Source: Ornithinimicrobium faecis
Lineage (GTDB): Bacteria > Actinomycetota > Actinomycetes > Actinomycetales > Dermatophilaceae
Direction of reading: 5' to 3'
Length of the DNA stretch: 64,000 nucleotides
Assembly (NCBI RefSeq): GCF_023923225.1
Contig: NZ_CP099489.1
Location: forward strand, 1,240,001 to 1,304,000
The notes beneath the pieces were generated by a model. That model was not told the DNA's origin, did not search any database, and was given only the letters and a program-made list of their open reading frames with translations. The position numbers and the translations under genes were made by a program. Shown here piece after piece: positions 34,242 through 42,891 of the stretch (positions are counted from its first letter, which is position 1; every line of letters begins with the position of its first letter).

Positions 34242-35261
34242 TCAGGCCCGGGGCGTGATGCCCCACGCGTCGGCGAGCAGCTCGAAGGAGCGCTGGCGCA
34301 TGGCGGGGTCGTGGGTGTAGGTCGTGATGATCAGCTCGTCCAGCTCATAGGCAGCGGCGAACTCCTCGATCTGCGGCACGACCTGCGAGGGGTCGCCGAC
34401 CGCCTTGACCGAGTGGAACTCGCTGATCATCGGCAGCATCGCCTCGGGCACGACCGTGCTGAGGTCATCGACCGGCGGGGCCAGCGGCGCGGAGCCACCG
34501 GTGCGGATGGCGGCGACCATCTGCTGGGCGGTCGTGAACAGATAGTGGGCCTCGGCCTCCGACGGCGCGACCAGCACGTTGATGCCGGCCATCACGGTCG
34601 GCTTGTCGACCTGCGCGGTCTCGGCGTCGGGGTTGAAGCGCTCGCGATAGACCGCCAGCGCCTCCCGCATCTGTTGCGGCGCAAAGTGACTGGCGAAACT
34701 GAACGGCAGGCCGAGGGCTGCGGCGACCTGGGCGCCTCCGGTGGAGGAGCCGAGCATCCAGATCGGCACGTTGGTGCCCTCGCCGGGCAGCGCACGCACG
34801 CGGGTGGTCTGGCCGTCGCCGAGATAGCTCACCAGGTCCAGCACGTTGCCGGCGAAGTCGTTGAGCCCACTGGCACTGCGGGCCAGCGCCGCCGCAGTCA
34901 CCGGGTCGGTGCCCGGCGCGCGGCCCAGCCCGAGGTCGAACCGGTCACCGTGCAGGGTGGCCAGGGTGCCGTAGTACTCGGCGACCATCAGGGGGGAGTG
35001 GTTGGGCAGCATGACGCCGCCAGAGCCCAGCCGTATGCCGTGGGTGTGGTTGGCAAAGTGCCCGAGGATCAGGGAGGTGGCTGAGGACATGAACGACTCG
35101 GTGCCGTGGTGCTCGGCCACCCAGAGCCGTTCGTAGCCCAACTCATCCAGGCGGGTCGCCAGCGCGGTCGAGTGCTGCATGGCCTCGGCGGGCGTCATGC
35201 CCTGGGACCGGGGGACCAACTCGAGGACGGACAGGGGCACACGGGTGTTCGTCGAGGGCAT
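34242..35261 (-). CDS. LLM-class flavin-dependent oxidoreductase (luciferase-like monooxygenase)
   Basis: 339 residues with the MsnO8/YhbW-type luciferase-like pattern: PLSVLELVPRSQGMTPAEAMQHSTALATRLDELGYERLWVAEHHGTESFMSSA, GIRLGSGGVMLPNHSPLMVAEYYGTLATLHGDRFDLGLGRAPGTD. It binds FMNH2 and oxygenates an unknown substrate. The ATG at 35261 was chosen because family similarity starts at RVPLSVLE; the longer frame upstream is unconserved. Confidence 0.88.
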   Translation of the reverse strand: MPSTNTRVPLSVLELVPRSQGMTPAEAMQHSTALATRLDELGYERLWVAEHHGTESFMSSATSLILGHFANHTHGIRLGSGGVMLPNHSPLMVAEYYGTLATLHGDRFDLGLGRAPGTDPVTAAALARSASGLNDFAGNVLDLVSYLGDGQTTRVRALPGEGTNVPIWMLGSSTGGAQVAAALGLPFSFASHFAPQQMREALAVYRERFNPDAETAQVDKPTVMAGINVLVAPSEAEAHYLFTTAQQMVAAIRTGGSAPLAPPVDDLSTVVPEAMLPMISEFHSVKAVGDPSQVVPQIEEFAAAYELDELIITTYTHDPAMRQRSFELLADAWGITPRA

Positions 35262-35389
35262 GTCTAAGACAACCGCTGGCGGGCGAAGTTGTTCCCGCCC
35301 CCGTCTGGGTAGGTCATCGCGTACCCGGCGAGGTGAGTTCCATGGCGCTACGCTTCGATCCAGAGTTCGGAGAAGGAGCAGTCTTCTAG

Positions 35390-36523
35390 ATGCCTCGGGT
35401 GAGCAGCACAACCACGGTGAAGGGACACGAAGTGGGCGATGTGTTAAATCGGGAGACGGCCATCAGGGCCCTGGCGGAATCGCCGATGTACCAACTGTCG
35501 ACGGCCGGAATGGAGTTGTTTCACACTAATGTTCTCTATTGGCTTGCGAGACAGCATCCCGAGGAGTCGGCACCACTGTGGAATGCACTCGGATTACGCA
35601 CGCCCTGGGGATCCGAGCCAGCACCCTTCATCCGCCGTGAGTGGCGACACCTGGATCTCGTGATCTCTGAGGGACTGGGGCAGCAGGCGTTGATCCTCGA
35701 AAACAAGATTGGTGCCATTCCAACTGCCGAGCAGTTGAAGGGCTATCGAAATAGCGTGGGCAGCCACATCCCGGCTGGTGCCGGTGTCACCACATGGGTG
35801 CTCCTGACGTTGACACGGCCTTCATTTGACATCCCTGACCCCTGGACCTCGATCACCTACGGAGAACTGCTGCCATCGCTGCGAGAAACGGCGCAACGTC
35901 TGCCGGCAGATGACGGTGTGCTCATGGTCGCCTACGCGACCATGGTCGAGCGGCTAGATGCAGTCGCCGGCCTCTACGACCCTGCTCTCGCGCCAGGAGA
36001 GCAAGTGCGCCTCACACCCGATGAACGCGAGCTGCTGATCGACGCGCGTCTGCTGTCATTGGTCGAGAAGGTCAGAGCGGGGCGTTTCGCGGAACAGGTC
36101 ACCAAGGAGATTCGTGACGCACTTGGAAGCGTTCCGGAAGTCGGCGCGGGTCTGAGTAATGGGTCGGGAGTGAACTCTTGGTGGATTCCCGGCCCACGCG
36201 GACGACAGTTCGGTTGGCAACTTCAAGGTGGACAGTTCCGACTCGTGGTGATCACTGGCAGCAGAGACCGGAAGAAGCGCAGTGAAAGGGAGGCGCTGGT
36301 CCAAAGTCTCTACGCTTCATTCTTTGATTTCACTGTCGTTGAGGGGGTGCCCGACATCCTCACGGAGTACACCGGCAGGAAGGATTGGCTAGGTTATGAG
36401 CCGAACTTCGTCTACCGGTATGCGTCACTCACACCTGATGCAACCTGGGCGGAACTGCGGGACCTGGCAGTGTGGTTCTCGGGGCGCACAACTGAATTCG
36501 TGCGGGGCCTGGGCAAGGGCTAA
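35390..36523 (+). CDS. PD-(D/E)XK nuclease superfamily protein (PDDEXK_4-like)
   Basis: 377 residues. ELFHTNVLYWL near the N-terminus and REWRHLDLVI...ALILENKIGAIPTAEQLKGY give the nuclease core: Asp89, Glu104 and Lys106, with a conserved Gln115. This resembles the PDDEXK_4 family often found among accessory or defence genes; the remaining 250 residues contain a possible second domain (WWIPGPRGRQFGWQL). An AAGGAG site precedes the ATG. The gene is visibly richer in A+T than its neighbours, suggesting horizontal acquisition. No methyltransferase or helicase partner lies next to it; a toxin-antitoxin pair follows. Confidence 0.78.
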   Translation: MPRVSSTTTVKGHEVGDVLNRETAIRALAESPMYQLSTAGMELFHTNVLYWLARQHPEESAPLWNALGLRTPWGSEPAPFIRREWRHLDLVISEGLGQQALILENKIGAIPTAEQLKGYRNSVGSHIPAGAGVTTWVLLTLTRPSFDIPDPWTSITYGELLPSLRETAQRLPADDGVLMVAYATMVERLDAVAGLYDPALAPGEQVRLTPDERELLIDARLLSLVEKVRAGRFAEQVTKEIRDALGSVPEVGAGLSNGSGVNSWWIPGPRGRQFGWQLQGGQFRLVVITGSRDRKKRSEREALVQSLYASFFDFTVVEGVPDILTEYTGRKDWLGYEPNFVYRYASLTPDATWAELRDLAVWFSGRTTEFVRGLGKG

Positions 36524-36679
36524 CCTCTGACGTCCCGCCGCGATCCCTTGTGACTTCCACTTGTCGGCCGAGCAGGCATTGGCAGGACGAGCCGTGTCAG
36601 ACCCCGCGCGAGTGACGCCGTCCGCGCCCTCGAAGAGCACACACGCCGAACAGAAGCCGTTCGGCCTACACTTGGAGCC

Positions 36680-36916
36680 ATGGCACCGGACACAGCGAGC
36701 TTGATCCGAGACGCTCTCGCGCTCGACGCCGATCAGCGCGCGGTCGTCGCCAACGCGTTGCTCGAGAGCCTCCACGACGCAGGTGACACGGGAGAAGTCG
36801 ATGCAGCCTGGCGGGTCGAGGCCACTCGACGACTGGCCGAGGTGCGCGCCGGTGCAGTCGAGTTGGTGGATGCTGACGAACACTACGCCCGATTGCGTGC
36901 CGCGCTCACCGCATGA
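36680..36916 (+). CDS. Addiction-module antitoxin (PF09720-like)
   Basis: 78 residues: IRDALALDADQRAVVANALLESL and DAAWRVEATRRLAEVRAGAVELVDADE match the 'putative addiction module component' antitoxin family, with a C-terminal segment that would wrap the toxin. The stop overlaps the toxin start by 4 nt. Confidence 0.88.
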   Translation: MAPDTASLIRDALALDADQRAVVANALLESLHDAGDTGEVDAAWRVEATRRLAEVRAGAVELVDADEHYARLRAALTA

Positions 36917-37230
36917 CCCTGGCCCAGCGGGAGCATGCCGAAGCAGTCGCCGAGTTTGACGCCGCTGTGCGTTGGTACGAGGCGCAGGAGCCTGGGATCG
37001 GCCTCGCGCTCATCGACCGGGCGCAGCAAGCCCGACGAGACATCGCCAACTGGCCGAACGCTGCACCACCCTTCACGACCGCTGACGATGGAAGCGTGAT
37101 CCGCAGCCAGGCCGTTCGCGGATACCCGTACCGAATCGTCTACACCGTGGAGCCGGATGCGATCCTGATCCTCGCCTATGCACACGAGCGTCGCGAACCT
37201 GGCTACTGGCTCCACCGACTGGGCGACTGA
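36913..37230 (+). CDS. RelE/ParE-family toxin
   Basis: 105 residues: AVAEFDAAVRWYEAQEPGIGLALIDRAQQARRDIANWPNAAPPF and SQAVRGYPYRIVYTVEPDAILILAYAHERREPGYW follow the RelE/ParE fold, with the RGYPYRIVY strand and C-terminal H.RREPGYW typical of partners of PF09720 antitoxins. Whether it cleaves mRNA or targets gyrase cannot be told from sequence. Coupled to the antitoxin by ATGA. Confidence 0.9.
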   Translation: MTLAQREHAEAVAEFDAAVRWYEAQEPGIGLALIDRAQQARRDIANWPNAAPPFTTADDGSVIRSQAVRGYPYRIVYTVEPDAILILAYAHERREPGYWLHRLGD

Positions 37231-37245
37231 GCCACGGGTCGAGCG

Positions 37246-38565
37246 TCACCTTTGGCCACGCCGTCGCACGTCGGTCAGGAGCACCCCGTTGCGCGGTGCG
37301 GTCGGCATGCGGCCCATCGGCACGTCCAACCTGTCGGTGACGACCCGGGCCTCCAGACCGGACAGCTCGCTGACGGTCTGCGCGAGCAGCGCCAGCGTGA
37401 TCCGCTCACCGGGGCAGCGGTGGCCGGTCTGCGGACGGCCGCCTCCCTGCGGGACGAAGTGATCGGCCGCGTGGACACCCAGGTCGTCGTCCCACGGGAC
37501 GCCCTCGGCGCCGAGGAATCGCGTGGGGTCAAACAGTTCCGGGTCGGTCCAGTGCCGATCGTCGCGGTTGGTGCCCCACACGTCGATGAGCACGCGCTCG
37601 CCCTCAGCCAGGGGGGCGCCGTCGACGTCGAGGTCATGCCGGGCGACCGCCGGCAGCATCGGGACGAAGGGGTAATAGCGCCGCACCTCGTCGGCGAAGG
37701 CCAGCGCAATCGGGCCTCCCTGGGTCGCCCACCGCGAGCGGACCTCGTCGTGGATCCGCTCGCGCCACTGGGGGTGCTCGTGCATCGCCAGCGCAGCGAA
37801 GGCCGCGAAGCGTGCCACGGCGATGCCCGGGCGGATGCCGTTCTGCAACTCGACGGCTGCGACGTCGTCGCTGAGTGGCCGACCGTCCTGGTCGCGGTGG
37901 GCCAGCACGTTGGCGAAGTGGGTGCCCTCGCGCGGGGTGATCTTGCCGGAGCGAGCGCGGCGGACCTCGTTGCGGAACCAGCGGTCACACCACCAGCGCA
38001 TCGCCTGCGTGCGGAGCCAGGCCGGACCGATCACCGCGAAACCGTCGACGATCGCGGCCTCGGCGTGCGCGATGCGGGTCGCTGTCTCCGGGTGGGTCAC
38101 CACCCCGGCCCACCGCAGCAGGGCACGTCCATAGACCTCTGTTGCCACGGCATACACAGAGGCAGTGCCGCCGGACAACCACCGGTCTCGGACCGCCCTC
38201 GCCCACTCCCGCTCGGCCTCCTCCAGCACGCCCTCGGCGGCTGCCGGGCCCATCAGCGACCGGATGAACATCTCCTTGCGGTGCTGGTGCTCCGCACCAT
38301 CGAGACCGTGCACCGACCCCCGGCCGAACAGCCCTCCCTTGATGAAGGCCGGCATCGCGCCCTCGCGGCGGACCGCCCTCGTGTCAGAGAACAGGCGGAC
38401 CCCGTCGGCCCCGCGGACGAGCAGTGCGCGCGAGCCCAGCACCTGCAGGGGCACGCGGCTGCCAGCGCGGGGATCGTCTGAGCCCGAACGCAGCTCGTCA
38501 GCGAAGCGGTATCCACGGCGCAGGAAGTCGGCGGTGTGGTCGGACAGCAGATCGGTGACGGCCAT
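37246..38565 (-). CDS. Cytochrome P450, CYP152-type fatty-acid peroxygenase
   Basis: The heme-ligand loop FVPQGGGRPQTGHRCPGERITL matches the H2O2-driven CYP152 peroxygenases (CypC/BS-beta, SP-alpha). The I-helix NGIRPGIAVARFAAFAALAMHEHP has the diagnostic Arg-Pro that binds the substrate carboxylate in place of the usual acid-alcohol pair, and EVRRYYPFVPMLP is the ExxR region. It should hydroxylate or decarboxylate fatty acids with peroxide and without a redox partner. ATG at 38565; an in-frame GTG lies 12 nt upstream. Divergent from a TRAP transporter. Confidence 0.88.
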   Translation of the reverse strand: MAVTDLLSDHTADFLRRGYRFADELRSGSDDPRAGSRVPLQVLGSRALLVRGADGVRLFSDTRAVRREGAMPAFIKGGLFGRGSVHGLDGAEHQHRKEMFIRSLMGPAAAEGVLEEAEREWARAVRDRWLSGGTASVYAVATEVYGRALLRWAGVVTHPETATRIAHAEAAIVDGFAVIGPAWLRTQAMRWWCDRWFRNEVRRARSGKITPREGTHFANVLAHRDQDGRPLSDDVAAVELQNGIRPGIAVARFAAFAALAMHEHPQWRERIHDEVRSRWATQGGPIALAFADEVRRYYPFVPMLPAVARHDLDVDGAPLAEGERVLIDVWGTNRDDRHWTDPELFDPTRFLGAEGVPWDDDLGVHAADHFVPQGGGRPQTGHRCPGERITLALLAQTVSELSGLEARVVTDRLDVPMGRMPTAPRNGVLLTDVRRRGQR

Positions 38566-38671
38566 GACGCCAGTCACTCACGGGAGGCGCCGGTGCACAA
38601 CGTGAACCGGACCCGTGGCGAGCGCCCTCGGGCCACCTCACCAGCACGATCACGTGCGGCAATGCAAGGCA

Positions 38672-38687
38672 ACGAGTGGCAACTCGT
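38672..38687. promoter_or_regulatory. Inverted repeat in the P450/TRAP divergent promoter
   Basis: ACGAGT-GGCA-ACTCGT is a perfect inverted repeat flanked by further GGCAAC copies about 11 bp apart. It is a candidate operator shared by the P450 and TRAP promoters. Confidence 0.4.
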
Positions 38688-38774
38688 GGCAACAGCGGTT
38701 GCAACACCGATATGAATATGCGTCAGGACGGATCCCCATCCTCCCGTCCAACCGTGTCATAAGGAGAACCCCCC

Positions 38775-39791
38775 ATGCGGACTACGTCCCGACTCGCGCT
38801 CACCGGCATCGCCACGGTCGCGGCCCTCACTCTCGCCGCGTGCGGCGGGTCCAGCGAAGGCTCCGAATCCGGCGACGGCAAGACCATGAAGCTCGCGCTG
38901 AACCAGAACGAGGAGCACCCCTCCTTCATCGCGCTCGAGGCCTTCGGCGAGGAGCTCAGCGAGGCCACCGACGGCCGCTGGGACATCGAGGTGCACCCGA
39001 ACGCGACGCTGGGCGCCCAGGACGAGACCATCCAGCTCGTCAGCGACGGCGGCGTGGACCTGTCCATCGTCTCGGCCCCGCAGCTGGAGAACCTGAACGA
39101 CGACTTCGTGGTCTTCAGCCTCCCCACCGTCTTTGACTCCGTCGAGTCACAGATGAGCGTCATCAACGACCAGGAGGTCCTGGGCGACGTCTACTCCAGC
39201 CTCGAGGAGAGCAGCAACTTCTCCGTCATCGGTGGGCTCACCCAGGGTGCGCGCAGCTTCTATGTCGAGGACGGCCCGATCGAGACCCCGGCCGACATGG
39301 CGGGCAAGAAGATCCGTGTCCAGGAGAGCCCCGTCTTCATCGCGATGATCGAGGCCCTCGGCGCCTCCCCGACCCCGATGGCCTACGGCGAGGTCTACAC
39401 CGGCCTGCAGTCCGGCGTCATCGACGGTGCGGAGAACAATGAGGTCTCCTACTTCACCCAGAAGCACTTTGAGGTCGCACCCTTCTGGTCCTACTCCAAC
39501 CACCTGGTCGGTGCGGACTTCCTGATCGCCAACACCGGCACCCTGGACTCCATGTCCGAGGAGGACCGCGCGGCCTTCGACGAGGCCTGGCAGAACGCTG
39601 CGGACAACCACACCGAGCTGTGGAGCGAGGCGACCGAGTCCGCGATCGCCGACGCCGAGGCCGGCGGCGCGACCTTCTCCGAGGTGGACGCTGCGTCCTT
39701 CACCGAGGCGCTGTCCCCGTTGATCGACCAGTTCGTCACGACCGACTCGCAGAAGGCTCTGCTCGAGGCGATCAAGGGCGCAACGGAGTAA
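38775..39791 (+). CDS. dctP: TRAP transporter substrate-binding lipoprotein
   Basis: Lipoprotein signal MRTTSRLALTGIATVAALTLAACGG, then the DctP fold: LALNQNEEHPSFIALEAFGEELSEATDGRWDIEVHPNATLGAQDE, the RVQESPVFIAMIEALGASPTPMAYGEVYTGLQSGVIDGAENN signature with the carboxylate-binding Arg, and a C-terminal helix region. Binds a carboxylic or sugar acid outside the cell. AAGGAG precedes the ATG. Confidence 0.93.
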   Translation: MRTTSRLALTGIATVAALTLAACGGSSEGSESGDGKTMKLALNQNEEHPSFIALEAFGEELSEATDGRWDIEVHPNATLGAQDETIQLVSDGGVDLSIVSAPQLENLNDDFVVFSLPTVFDSVESQMSVINDQEVLGDVYSSLEESSNFSVIGGLTQGARSFYVEDGPIETPADMAGKKIRVQESPVFIAMIEALGASPTPMAYGEVYTGLQSGVIDGAENNEVSYFTQKHFEVAPFWSYSNHLVGADFLIANTGTLDSMSEEDRAAFDEAWQNAADNHTELWSEATESAIADAEAGGATFSEVDAASFTEALSPLIDQFVTTDSQKALLEAIKGATE

Positions 39792-39819
39792 ATCCGCTTC
39801 GCACACCAGCACCACACCG

Positions 39820-39860
39820 AAGGGGGCGTCGGACGGCCAGTTGTCGGCCGGCGCCCCCTT
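39820..39860 (+). terminator. Attenuating hairpin between dctP and dctQ
   Basis: AAGGGGGCG... pairs with ...CGCCCCCTT, with an inner GGCC/GGCC stem. Placed after the receptor gene, it would allow partial readthrough and give more receptor than membrane subunits. Confidence 0.65.
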
Positions 39861-39904
39861 GCTGTCCCCGATTTCCCACATGCGAACGGCAGCCAGGAGG
39901 CACC

Positions 39905-40510
39905 ATGAGCACCGCCCCATCACACCCGGGGTCTGACGACGCAGCCCCCGAGGGGGTCTCGTCACCCGAGCCAGTCCGCTGGCGGCCACTGATGGCTGGC
40001 ATGCGCCGCGTGCGGGCTGTCGTGGACCGCGTTCTCGCGGGCCTGTGCATCGTCATCTTCACCGCACTCGTCATCATCGTCTCCTGGCAGGTCTTCACCC
40101 GTGAGATCGGCAACTACTCGGCGCCGTGGACGGAGGAGGCCGCCCGCTACACCTTCGTGGTGCTGGCGCTGGTCGCCGCCGCCTACGTCTTCTCCGAGCG
40201 CGGCCACATCGCGGTCGAGATGCTCGTGGAGAAACTGCCCGAGCGGGGGCAACTGGTCATGGGCCTGGTCATCGAGGCGATCGTGACCGCCTTCACCCTG
40301 TTCACCTTCGTGTGGGGCGGCTGGCGCATCTCCCAGAACGCCTGGGACCAGCAGCTGTCCACCCTGCCGGTCTCCGTCGGCCAGATCTATCTGGTGATGC
40401 CCCTGGCCGGCCTGCTGATCACCTTCTACTCGGTCTATTACATGCTGGGCATCCTCTCCGGTGCCGAGCGTCCCACCCCCGAGTTCGACGAGAACGCGGA
40501 GGCCATCTGA
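39905..40510 (+). CDS. dctQ: TRAP transporter small permease
   Basis: 201 residues with four transmembrane helices and the DctQ core SWQVFTREIGNYSAPWTEEAARYTFVVLALVAAAYVFSERGHIAVEML. A GGAGGCACC site precedes the ATG. It overlaps the large permease start by one base. Confidence 0.92.
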   Translation: MSTAPSHPGSDDAAPEGVSSPEPVRWRPLMAGMRRVRAVVDRVLAGLCIVIFTALVIIVSWQVFTREIGNYSAPWTEEAARYTFVVLALVAAAYVFSERGHIAVEMLVEKLPERGQLVMGLVIEAIVTAFTLFTFVWGGWRISQNAWDQQLSTLPVSVGQIYLVMPLAGLLITFYSVYYMLGILSGAERPTPEFDENAEAI

Positions 40511-41838
40511 TGGACACCCCGGTCCTGATCGCCACGATCGTCCTCATCGGGGGCATGGCCCTCTTCATCGCGATGGGTCTGCCCGTTGCCTATGCGATGG
40601 GCCTGCCCTCGACCATCGCCGTCATCATCCTGCTCAGCTATGACAACGCGGCGCTCACCTCGGCCCAGCGCATCCTGGCGGGGAGCAACTCCTTCCCGCT
40701 GCTGGCCATCCCCTTCTTCATCCTCGCTGGCGGATTGATGAACACCGGAGGGATAGCCCAGCGCCTGATCGACCTGGCGCTGGTGGTCTCTGGCAGGTTG
40801 CCTGCCTCGCTCGCTCAGACGACCGTGGTGGCAAACACCCTGTTCGGCACGGTCTCCGGTGCCTCGGTCGCCGCGGCTGCCGCCGTCGGCACGGTCCTCA
40901 ACCCCCCGATGCGACAGGCCGGCTATGACCCCAAGTTCTCGGCCATGGTCAACGCCGTCTCCTCACCGGCTGGCATGCTGCTGCCCCCCAGCAACACCTT
41001 CATCGTCTATTCGCTGGTGTCCGGCTCCTCGATCGCCGCGCTGTTCATGGCCGGCGTCGGCCCGGGTCTGTTGTGGGCGCTGGTCTGCATCATCATGGTC
41101 GCGCTGTATGCCCGCAAGCACCCGGAGCTGAAGGCCCACGGCGAGCGGCCCACGCTCGGCCAGGCAATGCTCGTGGTGCTCCGCGCGATGCCCGCCCTGC
41201 TGATGATCGTCGTCGTGATCGGCGGCATCCTCGGGGGATTCTTCACCGCCACCGAGTCCGCCGTCATCGCGGTGCTCTATTGCCTGGCCCTCGGCCTGCT
41301 GCAGCGCACCCTGCCGGTCCGCTCCCTGCCGGGCGTGGTTCTCGAGGCGTCCAAGGTCACCGGCATCATCATGCTGCTGATCGGCATGTCCGGCGTCCTG
41401 GGCTGGGTCCTCTCCTTTGCCCAGCTCCCGCAGCTGGTCGCCGAGAGTCTGCTCGGCCTGACCGACAGCAGGGTCGTGATCGTCCTGATCATCATGGTCG
41501 TCCTGCTGCTGGCCGGCACCGTCATGGACCCGACACCGGCCATCCTGATCTTCACGCCGATCTTCCTGCCGGTGGTCGTCGAGCTGGGCATCAGCCCGAT
41601 CCACTTCGGCGCGATGATGGTGTTCAACATGTGCCTGGGCAACATCTCCCCGCCGATTGGCAACAACCTGTTTGTCGCCGCCCGCGTCGGGGAGGTCCGG
41701 CTCGAGGGACTGATCTCAAAGCTCTGGCCGTTCTTCTGGGCCCTCGTGATCGCACTGTTCGTCGTGGCCTTCGTGCCGCAGCTCTCGGAGTGGCTGCCGA
41801 CCACCCTGGGCTTCATGGAGCTGCCGGCAGACAAGTGA
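40510..41838 (+). CDS. dctM: TRAP transporter large permease
   Basis: 442 residues, about twelve hydrophobic helices, with DctM motifs GGLMNTGGIAQRLIDLA, FGTVSGASVAAAAAVGTVLNPPM, SPAGMLLPPSNTFIVYSLV and MVFNMCLGNISPPIGNNLFVA. It forms the sodium-coupled membrane complex with DctQ. The cargo is unknown; the neighbouring P450 hints at an organic acid. Confidence 0.93.
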   Translation: MDTPVLIATIVLIGGMALFIAMGLPVAYAMGLPSTIAVIILLSYDNAALTSAQRILAGSNSFPLLAIPFFILAGGLMNTGGIAQRLIDLALVVSGRLPASLAQTTVVANTLFGTVSGASVAAAAAVGTVLNPPMRQAGYDPKFSAMVNAVSSPAGMLLPPSNTFIVYSLVSGSSIAALFMAGVGPGLLWALVCIIMVALYARKHPELKAHGERPTLGQAMLVVLRAMPALLMIVVVIGGILGGFFTATESAVIAVLYCLALGLLQRTLPVRSLPGVVLEASKVTGIIMLLIGMSGVLGWVLSFAQLPQLVAESLLGLTDSRVVIVLIIMVVLLLAGTVMDPTPAILIFTPIFLPVVVELGISPIHFGAMMVFNMCLGNISPPIGNNLFVAARVGEVRLEGLISKLWPFFWALVIALFVVAFVPQLSEWLPTTLGFMELPADK

Positions 41839-41914
41839 CGCTGAGCTGAGGGTTGCGTCGTGCAGGACCTGGGCAGGGGGCGGCTGGCCCTGCACGACAG
41901 CAGCACGTCGGGGG

Positions 41915-41951
41915 ACGGGTGGGTGAGTCACGAGGTGACTCATCCACCCGT
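41915..41951 (+). terminator. 37-bp palindrome, repeat family copy 2
   Basis: ACGGGTGGGTGAGTCA, five bases, TGACTCATCCACCCGT: the same 16-bp stem as at 28701-28737 with one G-U pair and another loop. It lies between convergent operons (dctM and an ABC ATPase), so it may serve both. Confidence 0.75.
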
Positions 41952-41961
41952 GGTCCGTATG

Positions 41962-42047
41962 CGGATCGCTCACCTCCCGCGGATCGGTCGCCCCGAGCGT
42001 CGCTCACCTCCCGCGGATCGGTCGCCCCGAGCGTCGCTCACCTCCCG
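41962..42047. repeat. 34-bp tandem repeat, two full units plus a partial
   Basis: Units at 41980-42013 and 42014-42047 are identical (CGGATCGGTCGCCCCGAGCG followed by TCGCTCACCTCCCG). A partial unit with an 18-bp core precedes them, and another fragment (CGGATCGCTCGCCC) follows to 42061. The array abuts the 3' end of the amino-acid ABC ATPase gene. Confidence 0.85.
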
Positions 42048-42063
42048 CGGATCGCTCGCCCGG

Positions 42064-42891
42064 TCAGTCCTCGTGCAGGGGGTTGAGGATCCGGTCCAGG
42101 AACTGTCGGGTGCGCCGGTGCCGCGGGTTGGTGAACATCTCCTGTGGCGAGGAGCGCTCGACGATCACCCCACCGTCCATGAACAGCACCTCGTCGGCGG
42201 CGGCCCGGGCAAAGCTCAGCTCGTGGGTGACCACGACCATCGTCCACCCCTCGTCGGCCAGCTCCTTGATGACCGTGAGCACGTCACCGACGAGCTCGGG
42301 GTCCAGGGCCGAGGTCGGCTCGTCGAAGAGCAGCAGGCTCGGCTTGAGCGCAAGAGCACGCACGATGCCGACCCGCTGCTGCTGCCCGCCGGAGAGCTGG
42401 AACGGATAGACGTCCCGCTTGTCCAGCAGGCCCACCCGGCTCAGCAGGGCCTCCGCCTCGGCGATGGCCTGCGCCCTGGGCACCTTGTGCACCTGGACGG
42501 GACCCTCGATGACGTTCTGCAGCACGGTCTTGTGCGGAAAGAGGTTGTGCTGCTGGAAGACCATGGCCGATCGGTCGCGCAGGGCCAGACGGTCCTGCTT
42601 GCGCAGCCGCCCACCGAAGTCGAGCGAGGGCCCACCGGCAAACTCGATCTGGCCGCCGTCCGGGATCTCCAGACCGTTGAGCGAGCGCAGCACGGTGGTC
42701 TTGCCCGAGCCGCTCGGCCCGATCAGCACGACCACCTCGCCGCGGCGCACGGTGAGGTCGATGGAGTGCAGCACCTCCAGGTCACCAAAGCTCTTGCTCA
42801 GGCCCCGGGCCTGCAGGAGCACCTCCCCGGTGGGCCCACCCGCGGGACCACCGGGTGAGGTGAGGGGACTGCTCGGGTCAGTGGGCGACAT
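42064..42891 (-). CDS. Polar amino-acid ABC importer ATPase (GlnQ-like)
   Basis: 275 residues: Walker A GPSGSGKTTVLRSL, PAAT-type MVFQQHNLFPHKTVLQNVIEGP, signature QLSGGQQQRVGIVRALA and Walker B LLLFDEPTSALDPE. Overlaps the upstream permease by 14 nt. Energises uptake for the adjacent permease and receptor. Confidence 0.93.
   Translation of the reverse strand: MSPTDPSSPLTSPGGPAGGPTGEVLLQARGLSKSFGDLEVLHSIDLTVRRGEVVVLIGPSGSGKTTVLRSLNGLEIPDGGQIEFAGGPSLDFGGRLRKQDRLALRDRSAMVFQQHNLFPHKTVLQNVIEGPVQVHKVPRAQAIAEAEALLSRVGLLDKRDVYPFQLSGGQQQRVGIVRALALKPSLLLFDEPTSALDPELVGDVLTVIKELADEGWTMVVVTHELSFARAAADEVLFMDGGVIVERSSPQEMFTNPRHRRTRQFLDRILNPLHED

Noticed and set aside
36680..37230. Defence island centred on the toxin-antitoxin pair
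   Set aside because: Only one nuclease gene accompanies it; no restriction, CBASS, retron or phage genes are next to it, so an island is not supported.
41962..42061. Possible CRISPR array
   Set aside because: The 34-bp units are directly tandem without spacers, and no cas gene is present in the window.
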